NCBI GenBank assembly: GCA_029268515.1
Contig: JAQWNP010000003.1
Location: 1-64,000 of the forward strand
DNA length: 64,000 nucleotides
Source: Phycisphaerales bacterium
Lineage (GTDB): Bacteria; Planctomycetota; Phycisphaerae; Phycisphaerales; SM1A02
Direction: 5' to 3'
The number at the start of each line of letters is the position of its first letter. Positions within the stretch are counted from its first letter, which is position 1. The notes beneath the pieces were generated by a model. It did no database searches and had not been told where the DNA came from. It saw nothing but the letters and a program-made list of their open reading frames with translations. Below, piece after piece: positions 43,674 to 52,260 of the stretch. A program made the translations under genes and the position numbers.

Positions 43674-44591
43674 TCAGTCTATCGTGCAACATGAACCAGG
43701 CGTCAGTTCGGCCCCATTACAGAATGCAGCAAAGGGCATCATTCGAGACCCTGCTGGTTGAATCTCAAGCGGCCTTACAGCACCATTTGTACACTGAATT
43801 GCAAAGTCACTTCGCAGCTGCCCGCTAGTTCGACCTGCTTCATTCTCAGTAATTACTTCGACACGCCCGATCTTACATGGTCGGGGCCCCAACTTGGCCC
43901 GAGCGCCCGGCCATGGCGTAACACCATGGATCTGCGCACGAACTTGATCGGCGTCGCCCTGAAAGCGAACCAGGCCGTCATCTCGAGACAGTTTGGCTGC
44001 ATGTGTGACAAGTGCTTCATCCTGAGCCTCGCCCTGCAGAGAGCCATCGTCCAAAGCATTGAGAACATAATCAATTGCTGTCGGGCCCATCTCGGCAAGG
44101 AAATCATGAATCTCACCTGCAGTGCGACTGGGGTCTAATGGGCAAGCAATCTGATGATAGATCTCGCCGGCATCAATCCGCTGCGCCAAAGCAATGACGC
44201 TTAAGCCCGTTTCCTTTTTGCCCGACATGATGGCTCGATTAATCGGAGCAGCTCCACGAAACGATGGCAAAAGTGAAGCGTGGAGATTACATGCGAAGCG
44301 CTGTTCCAAGATTGACTGAGGCATTTTCTGCCCAAAGGCAATGACGACATTGGCTGTTGCATCCTGCTGTGAAAGCTGCTCGACAACGGATGGATCAGCC
44401 ACATCCTCAACAGTTACATGGTCAAGTCCGTGCTCACGTGCAAAAGAGGTAATCGGTGTTGGCGTTGACTTTCGACCCCGACCAGCTGGTCGATCAGGTT
44501 GGCTGACCACCTGTACAACTTCATGGTTGGTTTTGAGCCATGACAAAGTCGGTAGGCCGAAAGCACCGGAACCGTAGAACACGACACGCAT
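43674..44591 (-). CDS. fmt: Methionyl-tRNA formyltransferase
   Basis: Formylates initiator Met-tRNA using 10-formyl-tetrahydrofolate. 305 residues. VVFYGSGAFGLPTLSWL opens the formyltransferase domain; ATANVVIAFGQKMPQSIL, CNLHASLLPSFRGAAPINRAI (containing the catalytic Asn-His region, LHASLLPxxRGAAP) and GLSVIALAQRIDAGEIY follow. The C-terminal OB-like domain carries VTPWPGARAKLG. It follows def by 5 bp, the common def-fmt arrangement. The HExxH gene comes next. Confidence 0.95.
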   Translation of the reverse strand: MRVVFYGSGAFGLPTLSWLKTNHEVVQVVSQPDRPAGRGRKSTPTPITSFAREHGLDHVTVEDVADPSVVEQLSQQDATANVVIAFGQKMPQSILEQRFACNLHASLLPSFRGAAPINRAIMSGKKETGLSVIALAQRIDAGEIYHQIACPLDPSRTAGEIHDFLAEMGPTAIDYVLNALDDGSLQGEAQDEALVTHAAKLSRDDGLVRFQGDADQVRAQIHGVTPWPGARAKLGPRPCKIGRVEVITENEAGRTSGQLRSDFAIQCTNGAVRPLEIQPAGSRMMPFAAFCNGAELTPGSCCTID

Positions 44592-44596
44592 CTTGG

Positions 44597-45136
44597 CTAA
44601 GCCTCCTTATGGGAGTCACGTAAGCTCTTGATGGCTTTGCGTGTCACCAACCGGTCCATTGGTGTCATTCGATCGATAATGAGCGTGCCATTGAGATGAT
44701 CAAACTCATGCTGCCATACCCGTGCGCAATAGCCATTATCTTGATCCTCGAAAGCCTTGCCATTCTCATCAAATGCGCTGATGGTTGCACTCATTGGTCG
44801 CATAATATTGATGTGGATATCAGGAAGACTCAAGCAGCCTTCCTCCATTTCGCCAAGCGGTTTGGGATCGAGGGTCAGAATTGGGTTGATAAAGACCCTG
44901 CCCGAGCCCTTTATGTTCTCATCACTATCTGGCTGAGCTCGGGTGACAAAGATCCGCCACGGAAGGCCTATCTGCGGTCCAGCAAGGCCGACGCCTTTGT
45001 GTTCATAGAGCATTTCGATCATCCGTCTGGAAACAGCCCTGACCTCATCGTTAATCTCATTGATCTCTTCTGCAGGCTGCTTCAGGATGGTTGCTGGAAA
45101 GAAAACCAATTCGAGTTTGGAGATATCGATGGGCAT
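44597..45136 (-). CDS. def: Peptide deformylase
   Basis: Fe/Zn hydrolase removing the formyl group from nascent peptides. 179 residues. The three family motifs are intact: GVGLAGPQIGL (motif 1), EEGCLSLPDI (motif 2, metal Cys) and WQHEFDHLNGTLI (motif 3, HExxH with two metal His). Length is normal. It is the first gene of def-fmt-(HExxH gene), facing the divergent TPR gene 133 bp away. Confidence 0.95.
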   Translation of the reverse strand: MPIDISKLELVFFPATILKQPAEEINEINDEVRAVSRRMIEMLYEHKGVGLAGPQIGLPWRIFVTRAQPDSDENIKGSGRVFINPILTLDPKPLGEMEEGCLSLPDIHINIMRPMSATISAFDENGKAFEDQDNGYCARVWQHEFDHLNGTLIIDRMTPMDRLVTRKAIKSLRDSHKEA

Positions 45137-45269
45137 ATGTGCTCATGCTATGTTGCGGGCAGAACATTTGCCCCGTTTTTCGTATTCAGATTGACCGCCT
45201 CTTAGAATCCTCCTACCTTGCATCGTCCCAACCCTGCCCCGAGCAGGGGGGATTCATTGAAAGGACGGC

Positions 45270-46727
45270 ATGGCACTTTTTGGTCGAAAAAAAGGTGAAT
45301 CAGAAGACGGTGTTGAACCTCAGGAATCGGCTTTTACGCCATCTCCTGAAAAAGCCCGCAAGTGGTTTGAGCATGCTCGAACAATGGCTGACTCATTTAA
45401 TTATGACTCGGCCCTGGTCTACTACGCCAATGGCATAAAACTGGACCCGTCTCGGATGCCCGCTCATGAAGAAATGATGAAAGTTGCCTTGCGCTACCGG
45501 CAAGACGGCGGTAAGCCGGCCTCTGGAAAAGAGGTTCGATCAATTGGAGAAAGCAATGCTGTTTCCAAGTTTGCGGCTGCTGAATTCGCTTGGATGAAGG
45601 ATATTGAAAACGGTTCACTTGCTGTCAAAGCTATGGATGCCGCTATCAAGGCAGATATTCTAGAGTTTGGGCACTGGGTAGCCCCACATGCACTGAATCT
45701 ATCGCGACGGGCAAAACGTGTTTCTCGAGGCTCATTGATGCAAATCAAGCAGCTTGCGAGCAGCGTCGGTGCTTGGGATGTTGCAATCGCTGCTGGCACC
45801 GCCTCGCTGCAATTAGATCCCACAGATTCTGAGCTTGACCGTGAACTGAAGGAAATGGCCGCCGAAAGAGCTATGGATCAGGGTGGCTATGAAGAGAGTG
45901 TGGGTAAGGAGGGCGGCTTCCGAAAATTCGTTAAGGACATGGATAAGCAGCAAGCCCTCAGCGATGCAGATCAGATTTCTGGGAATCAGTCCACCGAAGA
46001 GCGAATTCTGGCCCAAGCCCGCGATGATTATGAAAACAATCCCAACTCCCCTGATGTCATTAATAGACTGGCCCAATTGGTCAAGAAACAAGGTGGCCAG
46101 GAGGCTGAAGTTGAGGCCATCGGGATCTATATGAGCGGATATGAGGCAACTGGCGAGTTCCGCTTTAAAATGCATGGCGATGACATCAAGCTTGCACAGA
46201 TGCGGGCCAAGCTCGACGAAATGCCTGATGATGAGGCCAAAGAAACGGCCAAAGCCGAACTTGCTAATACTGAGTTAACCCAATTCCAGGAAAGAAGCGC
46301 GAAGTATCCGACAGACCGGGCCCTCAAGTTCCGACTCGGCCAGGTTGCTCTTAGAGCTGGGAATATTGAACTTGCCACAGAGTGCTTTCAGCGGACCAAA
46401 GACGAACCTAAATTGCAGGTCAAGGCTGGGCATTTATTAGGACGCTGTTTTGCTGCTGAGACCTGGCATGCAGAGGCCATTGCTGAGTACAAAGAGGCGA
46501 TCGCGTCCCTTGATTCTTCGCAATCAGATCTGGAACTGCCTATTCGATACGATCTCATGGTATCGATGATTGATCTGGCTTCTTCGGAGCAATCAGAAGA
46601 GCAGGCCCGTGAAGCACTGGAGATTTGCTCTAGTATCGCCCGTAAAGACATTACTTATCTTGATATCCGCAATCGCCGTAAGGAAATTGATCAACTCCTG
46701 AAACAACTGCGCGAATCAAATGATTAA
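45270..46727 (+). CDS. Tetratricopeptide-repeat protein of unknown role
   Basis: 485 residues, soluble, no signal peptide. The N-terminal MALFGRKKGESEDG is basic/acidic. TPR-like helix pairs occur at about 27-60 (ARKWFEHARTMADSFNYDSALVYY...), 150-190 (VGAWDVAIAAGTASLQLDPT), 255-290 and 350-420 (DRALKFRLGQVALRAGNIELATECF, EAIAEYKEAIASLD; longer ones given in part). A charged linker rich in Asp/Glu/Lys lies between. Probably a scaffold for protein contacts. AAAGGA precedes the ATG by 5 nt. It is followed by kdsB after 48 bp. Confidence 0.8.
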   Translation: MALFGRKKGESEDGVEPQESAFTPSPEKARKWFEHARTMADSFNYDSALVYYANGIKLDPSRMPAHEEMMKVALRYRQDGGKPASGKEVRSIGESNAVSKFAAAEFAWMKDIENGSLAVKAMDAAIKADILEFGHWVAPHALNLSRRAKRVSRGSLMQIKQLASSVGAWDVAIAAGTASLQLDPTDSELDRELKEMAAERAMDQGGYEESVGKEGGFRKFVKDMDKQQALSDADQISGNQSTEERILAQARDDYENNPNSPDVINRLAQLVKKQGGQEAEVEAIGIYMSGYEATGEFRFKMHGDDIKLAQMRAKLDEMPDDEAKETAKAELANTELTQFQERSAKYPTDRALKFRLGQVALRAGNIELATECFQRTKDEPKLQVKAGHLLGRCFAAETWHAEAIAEYKEAIASLDSSQSDLELPIRYDLMVSMIDLASSEQSEEQAREALEICSSIARKDITYLDIRNRRKEIDQLLKQLRESND

Positions 46728-46775
46728 AGCGAGCAGCCTGAAATTTGCTCCCAAGTAAGCGAGGATCTAAATCGA

Positions 46776-47513
46776 GTGCCAGTCGTAGCTGTTATCCCCG
46801 CACGCCTTGACTCGACACGATTCCCTGGCAAGGTCCTGGCCGACGAAACAGGGAAGCCACTGATTCAGCACACCTATCAGCAGGCTTGTAAAGCGACGAG
46901 CATTGACCGAGTCGTCATTGCCACTGACTCTCAGGAGATCATGGCTGCTGCGGCGAGCTTTGGTGCTGAGGCAATCCTCACGAGCAGTGACCACCCCAAT
47001 GGCACCAGCAGGATTGCCCAGGCAGCGGCTGAAATCGACGCGGAGATCTTGGTCAATGTTCAGGCTGATGAACCTGAGATTCCACCCCTTGCTATTGATG
47101 CGGCTGTCGCTGCGCTCGAAGCTGATCCAGAAGCCCACGTTTCTACCCTGTGTTCACCCCTCTCCGATCAATCTATGGCCCTAGATCCTTCCGTAGTAAA
47201 GGTTGTAAGTGATTGTCATGGGCGAGCTTTGTACTTTTCACGCAGTCTGATTCCCTACGATCGAGATGGGCTGGGCCAGATCCAACCCATGCAGCACATT
47301 GGGCTATATGTCTATAGAAGAGCAATCCTGCCTGTTTATCTGAATCTTCCAGCGACGCCCTTAGAACAAGCGGAGAAGCTGGAACAACTACGACTTATCG
47401 AGCACGGTCTACCGATCGCCGTTGCGACCTACCCAGTACAACACCAAGGAATTGACACGCCTGAACAGTATGCTCAGTTTGTATCGCGATGTACTCAATC
47501 ACCTCAATCATGA
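46776..47513 (+). CDS. kdsB: 3-deoxy-manno-octulosonate cytidylyltransferase
   Basis: KdsB activates Kdo as CMP-Kdo for lipopolysaccharide inner core. 245 residues from a GTG start. VAVIPARLDSTRFPGKVLAD is the nucleotide-binding signature, IATDSQEIMAAAASFGAEAILTS follows (in part), and ILVNVQADEPEIPP contains the metal-binding Asp. HIGLYVYRRAILPVYL and LEQLRLIEHGLPI are typical late motifs. Its presence supports an LPS-type outer membrane. The pyrG gene follows 69 bp later on the same strand. Confidence 0.93.
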   Translation: MPVVAVIPARLDSTRFPGKVLADETGKPLIQHTYQQACKATSIDRVVIATDSQEIMAAAASFGAEAILTSSDHPNGTSRIAQAAAEIDAEILVNVQADEPEIPPLAIDAAVAALEADPEAHVSTLCSPLSDQSMALDPSVVKVVSDCHGRALYFSRSLIPYDRDGLGQIQPMQHIGLYVYRRAILPVYLNLPATPLEQAEKLEQLRLIEHGLPIAVATYPVQHQGIDTPEQYAQFVSRCTQSPQS

Positions 47514-47582
47514 GAAGCATGATTCGATGCAAAACTGAGGGGGCAGCTTGAGTGAAGTGGCCTCGTCGTGCTACACTCCATC

Positions 47583-49472
47583 ATGCACCCCAAGTCAAAC
47601 ACATCTGACGACGCCCCGGGCCACCAAGCGGATGGACGGGCGGGTTCTTCGTTATTACAAAGCACCAGCCGCTCAGTTGCTAATAGTGAATTCCACTCGC
47701 CAGAGCCGGATGGCTATCAGCGCGGCCGCCATCACTTTGTTGTTGTACTTGGCACAGTTATGTCTGGCCTGGGCAAAGGAATCTTTAGTTCTTCTTTAGC
47801 CAAGCTTTGCAAGGACAAAGGCCTTTCTGTTGCTCCAATCAAACTTGAAGGCTACCTCAATATTGACTCGGGGACTCTGAATCCTTATCGCCATGGTGAG
47901 GTCTTTGTGCTGGATGACGGCACTGAGTGCGACATGGATCTTGGCACCTACGAACGCATGCTTGACCAAAACCTCACGCATCGAAATTTTACAACTGCAG
48001 GCAAGATCTACACTGACATCCTAGCCAAGGAACGCCAAGGCGGATTCCTTGGACGAGACGTACAGATGATTCCTCATGTGACTGGCGAGGTAAAAAGGCA
48101 GTTGCGAGAATTGGCGATGACTGGTGGCCCTAACGGAGGCTCAGCAGACATTGTCTTTGTTGAGGTTGGCGGCACCGTCGGTGATTATGAGAATGGCTTT
48201 TATATTGAAGCGCTCCGTGAATTAGCTTTCGAAGAGGGTGCAGGCTCTGTTTGCTTTGTAGCGCTCACTTACATTCTCGAGCCCAAAACATTGGGCGAGC
48301 AGAAATCAAAAGCAGCCCAACTTGGCATCAAGAGATTGATGGAGACAGGAATACAGCCACACATGATTGCTTGTCGGGCTGACCACCTCGTGTCAGATAC
48401 CGTCCAGGAGAAAATTGCGATGTTTTCGAACGTGCCTCAGCGGCGCGTTTTCTCAATGCACGATCGTGATTCAATCTATTCAATCCCTGATTCGATGCGA
48501 GCTGAGGGGCTTGATAGAGAAGTGTTGACGGTATTGGATCTGCACCATCGTGTGGATTCACGCAAGGAAGATCGGGCAAGAGCAAATTGGCAAGACTTTA
48601 CAGGCATGCTCTCTGGTCGGCGTAAGCATTCAATCAAAATCGGCATCTTGGGAAAATATGCGGCACTCCGTGATGCATACGCGTCGATCGACAAAGCGAT
48701 TGAGCATGCTTCGGCGCATCTTTCAGCAGACACTGATGTCTCCTGGATCGACATCTCAGATGTGAACCCTGATAATGTTGCAGATCGACTAAAAGGAATT
48801 GACGGTGTCATCGTGCCTGGTGGCTTCGGCGAACGAGGCGTGGAAGGCAAGATCGCATGTGTTGAATACGTGCGCAATTCAGGGATCCCCTTCCTAGGGA
48901 TTTGCCTTGGCTTTCAGGTTGCAGTGATCGAATTTGCACGCCATGTTGTGGACCTGAAGGATGCTCATTCGACTGAGTTTATTCCCTCTGCCGATCAAGC
49001 TGTGATATCAGAACTTCCTGACCAAAAAGCCATTGAAGGGCTCGGCGGGACCATGCGCCTTGGTGGCCAAGATGTGCAAGTAACAAGCAAGACCTTGGCT
49101 TCCTTTTTGTATGCGGGCCAGGCCGCGGTGCGAGAACGTTTTCGCCATCGCTATGAAGTTGATCCCGGCTACATAGAGGCCATGACCTCAAAGGGACTGA
49201 TTTTCTCTGGCGTGCATCCAAGCCAACCAATCATGCAAATCATGGAGCTGCCTCAGACGGTGCATCCTTATTTCATTGGGTGTCAATTTCATCCCGAGCT
49301 CACCAGCCGGCCGCTGGCCCCCCACCCGATGTTCTGTGGCCTCCTGGCCAATGCGATTGCGCACGCCTATCCCAACCTGGCTGCATCAGCGATTTCCACA
49401 CGATGGCTACTGCCCATTGCCAACGGTGGTGGCAGCTCATCAGATACGAAAACAGTTCCATCAGCGGTCTGA
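47583..49472 (+). CDS. pyrG: CTP synthase, divergent form with N- and C-terminal extensions
   Basis: Aminates UTP to CTP with glutamine as nitrogen donor. From ATG 47583 it is 629 residues, against about 545 usually, with some 50 polar residues before the synthetase domain and a C-terminal tail of about 30. The P-loop region reads VVVLGTVMSGLGKGIFSSSL (usual: TGGVVSSLGKG) and the next motif KLEGYLNIDSGTLNP (usual: KxDPYLNxDxGTMxP). Magnesium residues are kept in DDGTECDMDLGTYER and EVGGTVGDYE. The glutaminase domain has FLGICLGFQ with the nucleophile Cys and CQFHPELTSRP with His and Glu. GTG 47568 is an alternative start. The differences look like a distinct lineage, not decay. Confidence 0.9.
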   Translation: MHPKSNTSDDAPGHQADGRAGSSLLQSTSRSVANSEFHSPEPDGYQRGRHHFVVVLGTVMSGLGKGIFSSSLAKLCKDKGLSVAPIKLEGYLNIDSGTLNPYRHGEVFVLDDGTECDMDLGTYERMLDQNLTHRNFTTAGKIYTDILAKERQGGFLGRDVQMIPHVTGEVKRQLRELAMTGGPNGGSADIVFVEVGGTVGDYENGFYIEALRELAFEEGAGSVCFVALTYILEPKTLGEQKSKAAQLGIKRLMETGIQPHMIACRADHLVSDTVQEKIAMFSNVPQRRVFSMHDRDSIYSIPDSMRAEGLDREVLTVLDLHHRVDSRKEDRARANWQDFTGMLSGRRKHSIKIGILGKYAALRDAYASIDKAIEHASAHLSADTDVSWIDISDVNPDNVADRLKGIDGVIVPGGFGERGVEGKIACVEYVRNSGIPFLGICLGFQVAVIEFARHVVDLKDAHSTEFIPSADQAVISELPDQKAIEGLGGTMRLGGQDVQVTSKTLASFLYAGQAAVRERFRHRYEVDPGYIEAMTSKGLIFSGVHPSQPIMQIMELPQTVHPYFIGCQFHPELTSRPLAPHPMFCGLLANAIAHAYPNLAASAISTRWLLPIANGGGSSSDTKTVPSAV

Positions 49473-49496
49473 TTCTAGTGTTGTATCGCTTGTGGG

Positions 49497-49524
49497 TTGA
49501 CCCCTGCTTGAGGTTTCCTAGACT
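49497..49524 (+). promoter_or_regulatory. Predicted promoter of the CAT-anticodon tRNA
   Basis: TTGACC (49497-49502) and TAGACT (49519-49524) are spaced by 16 bp, ending 24 bp before the mature tRNA 5' end. Spacing and sequence fit a sigma-70-type promoter, and pyrG ends just before it. Confidence 0.5.
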
Positions 49525-49548
49525 GGCCCTCTATCTCGAAAGTACTCT

Positions 49549-49622
49549 GGCGGTATAGCTCAGTTGGTTAGAGCGAGGGATTCATAAGCCCTAGGTCGCT
49601 GGTTCGAATCCAGCTACCGCCA
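49549..49622 (+). tRNA. tRNA with anticodon CAT (elongator Met, or Ile2)
   Basis: 74 nt. Acceptor stem GGCGGTA/TACCGCC is perfect, D-arm GCTC...GAGC, anticodon loop TTCATAA, and T-arm GCTGGTTCGAATCCAGC, with discriminator A. CCA is not encoded. The anticodon stem AGGGA/GCCCT has an A-G mismatch next to the loop. The acceptor begins with a paired G-C, so it is not the initiator. Elongator methionine and lysidine-modified isoleucine tRNAs share CAT and cannot be separated by eye; the T-arm resembles Ile2 of E. coli. Confidence 0.9.
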
Positions 49623-49658
49623 CTTCTATTGCTTCCCAATTCGATATTGGCCCGCGCG

Positions 49659-50549
49659 CTACTGAAGCATCGCGGCCCCTCGTACACCACTGGAATCACC
49701 ATGCTGGTTTTTGACGAGGCGTGTGGCAATTGCATCACTGAAAATCCACTGTCCCCACAATTCGGGAATGCGATTGTAGAGTCGAGTCATATTAGAGAGG
49801 CCGCCTCCCAGCACGACAACATCAGGATCCAGAATGTTGACCACAGTTGCAATGGCCTTTGCAAGACGCTCTTCATAGTGATGGACGGACTTTTGCGCCA
49901 GCGGCTCACCCGCTTCGGCACGCAGATAGATTTCAGCTGCATCCAGAGGCGCCCCGCCAAGCGATACATAGTCTTGAGTCATACCCTTGCCAGAGAGAAA
50001 GGTTTCTAAGCACCCTTGTCGGCCACAATAACAATCGGGCCCTGGTGTCTCTTGGCTTGTCGGCCAAGGCATTGGATTATGCCCCCACTCACCAGCAATA
50101 GAGTTCGCTCCAACAACTGGTTTTTGGTCAATACAGATTGCACCACCTACACCAGTGCCAAGAATCACACCAAAGACACATCTGGCCCCTGCTGCAGCTC
50201 CATCGATTGATTCGGACAGTGCGAAGCAGTTGGCATCATTGGCCAATTGAATCTTCCTATCAAGGATCTTCTCGAGATCGACATCAAGGGGCTTGCCATT
50301 CAAGCAGACCGTGTTCGAGTTCTTGAGCAATCCAGTGACAGCGGATATCGCTCCAGGTGATCCGACACCGACCGAATCCGCGCTGCCTAAGTGATTCTCT
50401 AAGTAAAGGACTAGATTCTTGATTTCAGCCAAGATTGAGTCGTAGTGAGCTGCTGGCGTAGGCACACGATGCCGCAACAGCTCGGCGCCAGCATGATCAA
50501 GAGCAATGCCTTCAATCTTTGTCCCACCGAGATCGATTCCGATTCGCAT
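49659..50549 (-). CDS. ROK-family sugar kinase
   Basis: 296 residues. MRIGIDLGGTKIEGIALD is the ATP phosphate motif, GVGSPGAIS and NDANCFALSE (catalytic Asp) follow, and VILGTGVGGAICID with NSIAGEWGHNPM (sugar-binding Glu/His) are ROK signatures. The zinc motif CYCGRQGCLETFLSG is present. Fructose/mannose (Mak-like) or N-acetylglucosamine is the likely substrate; murQ elsewhere in the window makes an amino-sugar role conceivable. It follows the broken lipoprotein gene, and its first codon lies inside the direct repeat that starts at 50545. A truncated relic of its 5' end occurs at 52186-52260. Confidence 0.9.
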   Translation of the reverse strand: MRIGIDLGGTKIEGIALDHAGAELLRHRVPTPAAHYDSILAEIKNLVLYLENHLGSADSVGVGSPGAISAVTGLLKNSNTVCLNGKPLDVDLEKILDRKIQLANDANCFALSESIDGAAAGARCVFGVILGTGVGGAICIDQKPVVGANSIAGEWGHNPMPWPTSQETPGPDCYCGRQGCLETFLSGKGMTQDYVSLGGAPLDAAEIYLRAEAGEPLAQKSVHHYEERLAKAIATVVNILDPDVVVLGGGLSNMTRLYNRIPELWGQWIFSDAIATRLVKNQHGDSSGVRGAAMLQ

Positions 50550-51131
50550 TGCGTTGGCATTACCTCACGCTTTAAAGGGCATGTTGCTATTCGTCTTCCA
50601 TTGCTTCGTGCATCTGTTCTTGCGACTCGGCTTCGCTCCAAGGATCTGCATCAAACCACCCAACAGTCCCTTCGGGTTGAGTTGGTTCTAGTTCCTACAT
50701 ATCAGTTTCATTGGAACCCGCGAGCTGCCACATTTCAGCTGCATGTCCTTTGAGCTCTAGCTGCTCTTTTTGAGCAGAAAGATTCTTGGTTGAAACGGGG
50801 TCATTACATCCGGATAGTGCACAAGTCACCGCAAGACCAATCGAGGTCCCCGATAAACACTTCAAGTGCCACCTCCACACATACGCATTTGCTTAGTCCG
50901 AAACAACACAGCCGAAGCTGACAAGGAAAGCAGAAAAATCAGTCAGGTCTACGGTTCCATCTGGACCGTTGCCGCTAGGTCCACCGCCAGCAATGTCAGC
51001 TGTACCCGAGCCACCATACTGAATCAAGAAGATAGAAAAGTCTTCCACATCAGTAATCCCGTTGCGGTCGATATCACCAGGGCATTCCCAAGCACATTCA
51101 TCTAAAAGAAGATCTCCATTGATATCTGCGC
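50545..51131. repeat. Direct repeat copy 1 (ROK start - lipoprotein - dockerin tail)
   Basis: About 587 bp repeated at 52256-52842 with a constant offset of 1,711 bp, meaning no insertions or deletions between copies. It covers the first codons of the ROK gene, its leader, the whole lipoprotein gene, and the 3' end of the esterase gene encoding the dockerin tail. Similarity continues more weakly to about 51183. Differences are scattered point changes. Confidence 0.9.
50587..50865 (-). pseudogene. Small lipoprotein gene, disrupted by a nonsense codon
   Basis: Equivalent in position, length (279 nt) and sequence to the intact lipoprotein gene at 52298-52576. It starts at TTG 50865 with GGAGG upstream, and encodes a lipoprotein signal ending TCALSGC, then NDPVSTKNLSAQKEQLELKG. 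After GSNETDM a TAG (50697-50695) replaces the CAG of the other copy, cutting off the last 36 codons, although the remaining sequence still reads through in frame to the matching stop. The product would be a 57-residue lipopeptide; it may still be made. Confidence 0.8.
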
Positions 51132-52068
51132 CTTCTCCCATTGCAATATCGTCTGAATCAGCAATACCGTTGTCATTGCAGTCAACAATGCAATCTGTGC
51201 ACGGATCAATCAACTTGAAGAAGTTCCATGCTTCTCGAGTCGCATCGATATCCATGTTGCCCCACTGGCCGGGATAATCATGCCCGCCCCCGATCACCAG
51301 GTAGTACCAGAGCGACCGATCATGTTCGGTCGAGGTGTAGATATCGAGCCTGACCGTACTTCCATCGTTAGGATCCGAGTTAGGCAGGAACGTCCGAGTC
51401 ATCGTGGGCGTCTCCATGATGTCCGCCCAGAACGCCATCGTTTCAGGGATCGATCGATAGGCACCCCATCCACCGCTGTTGTTCATGTCCCCCTTGTAGA
51501 GCGTGACTGAGTCGGAGGTTCCATTCATCGACAGAATCGGCCGGACTACCGCGGGGTTGCAGTTTGTGAAGAGGGTGTCGAGCATCATGCCGATGATTGG
51601 GGCAAAAGCGGTGAAGGTTTCTGGTTCTCGGCAGGCGAGCTGGATGCACATCTCCGCTCCATTCGAGAATCCGGTGACGAAGGTTCGCTCTGGGTCAAGA
51701 CCATGCAGGTTCTGAAGATGAATGGCAAGTGAAGAGAGAAAGCCATCATCGTCGATATCGATTCCCTGATGAAAGTCGTAGTCGACATCCCAGAATCGAT
51801 TGTTGGACTGGTCGCGCGTGCCGTTGGGAAACACCACAACGAAGCCTTCCTCGTCGGCAAGCTCCGTCCAGCCATAGTTATTCATCATGTCGTTGTTGTT
51901 ACCGCCATACCCATGCAGCGCCACGACCAGCGGCGAATTTCCCGGAAGTGAGTCCGGAATATGAATCCGATACCTCCGGTCGAGTCCATCGTGCTGGAAT
52001 GAAATATTTTGTGCACTTGCAGTGACAGCAGGCATCGCGCAGACAAGAAGAATAAATAGCTTCAGCAT
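50893..52068 (-). CDS. Secreted esterase of the PHB-depolymerase/feruloyl-esterase (LpqC) type with dockerin tail
   Basis: Alpha/beta-hydrolase, 391 residues from ATG 52068 (MLKLFILLVCAMPAVTASAQ, signal peptide); the frame continues upstream to 52125. LVVALHGYGGNNNDM is the oxyanion region, VTGFSNGAEMCIQLAC the nucleophile elbow (GFSNG), MNGTSDSVTLYKG the acid Asp and VIGGGHDYPGQW the His. From about residue 300, CIVDCNDNGIADSDDIAMG and DIDRNGITDVEDFSIFLIQ lead into VDLTDFSAFLVSFGC, the dockerin-like tail. It probably acts on polyesters or plant/algal esters outside the cytoplasm. The tail lies in direct repeat copy 1, so the catalytic part and the tail have different histories. Confidence 0.88.
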   Translation of the reverse strand: MLKLFILLVCAMPAVTASAQNISFQHDGLDRRYRIHIPDSLPGNSPLVVALHGYGGNNNDMMNNYGWTELADEEGFVVVFPNGTRDQSNNRFWDVDYDFHQGIDIDDDGFLSSLAIHLQNLHGLDPERTFVTGFSNGAEMCIQLACREPETFTAFAPIIGMMLDTLFTNCNPAVVRPILSMNGTSDSVTLYKGDMNNSGGWGAYRSIPETMAFWADIMETPTMTRTFLPNSDPNDGSTVRLDIYTSTEHDRSLWYYLVIGGGHDYPGQWGNMDIDATREAWNFFKLIDPCTDCIVDCNDNGIADSDDIAMGEGADINGDLLLDECAWECPGDIDRNGITDVEDFSIFLIQYGGSGTADIAGGGPSGNGPDGTVDLTDFSAFLVSFGCVVSD

Positions 52069-52185
52069 AAGACTAATATACCTGGACTTACGGGGTCGCC
52101 TTGTGGCAAATGAGCATTTAGCCAAAACACGATTTACAGCAGCCAGAAATGGCCATCCTTAACATTGTTCCAGCTCCTATAACTG

Positions 52186-52260
52186 TCATTCTGGGTAATG
52201 ATTGGGTTTCGTTAAGAATGAGTTTTTGTGTGCCGCTGGCGTAGGGACACGATTTCGCAT
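52186..52260 (-). pseudogene. Relic of the ROK kinase 5' end
   Basis: A 24-codon frame reads MRNRVPTPAAHKNSFLTKPN... and stops. Compared with the intact ROK protein (MRIGIDLGG...RHRVPTPAAHYDSIL) it keeps Met-Arg, lacks 24 residues (a 72-bp in-frame deletion), then matches RVPTPAAH exactly before diverging. It follows lipoprotein copy 2 just as the real ROK gene follows copy 1. It lacks the ATP motif and cannot be functional. Confidence 0.8.
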
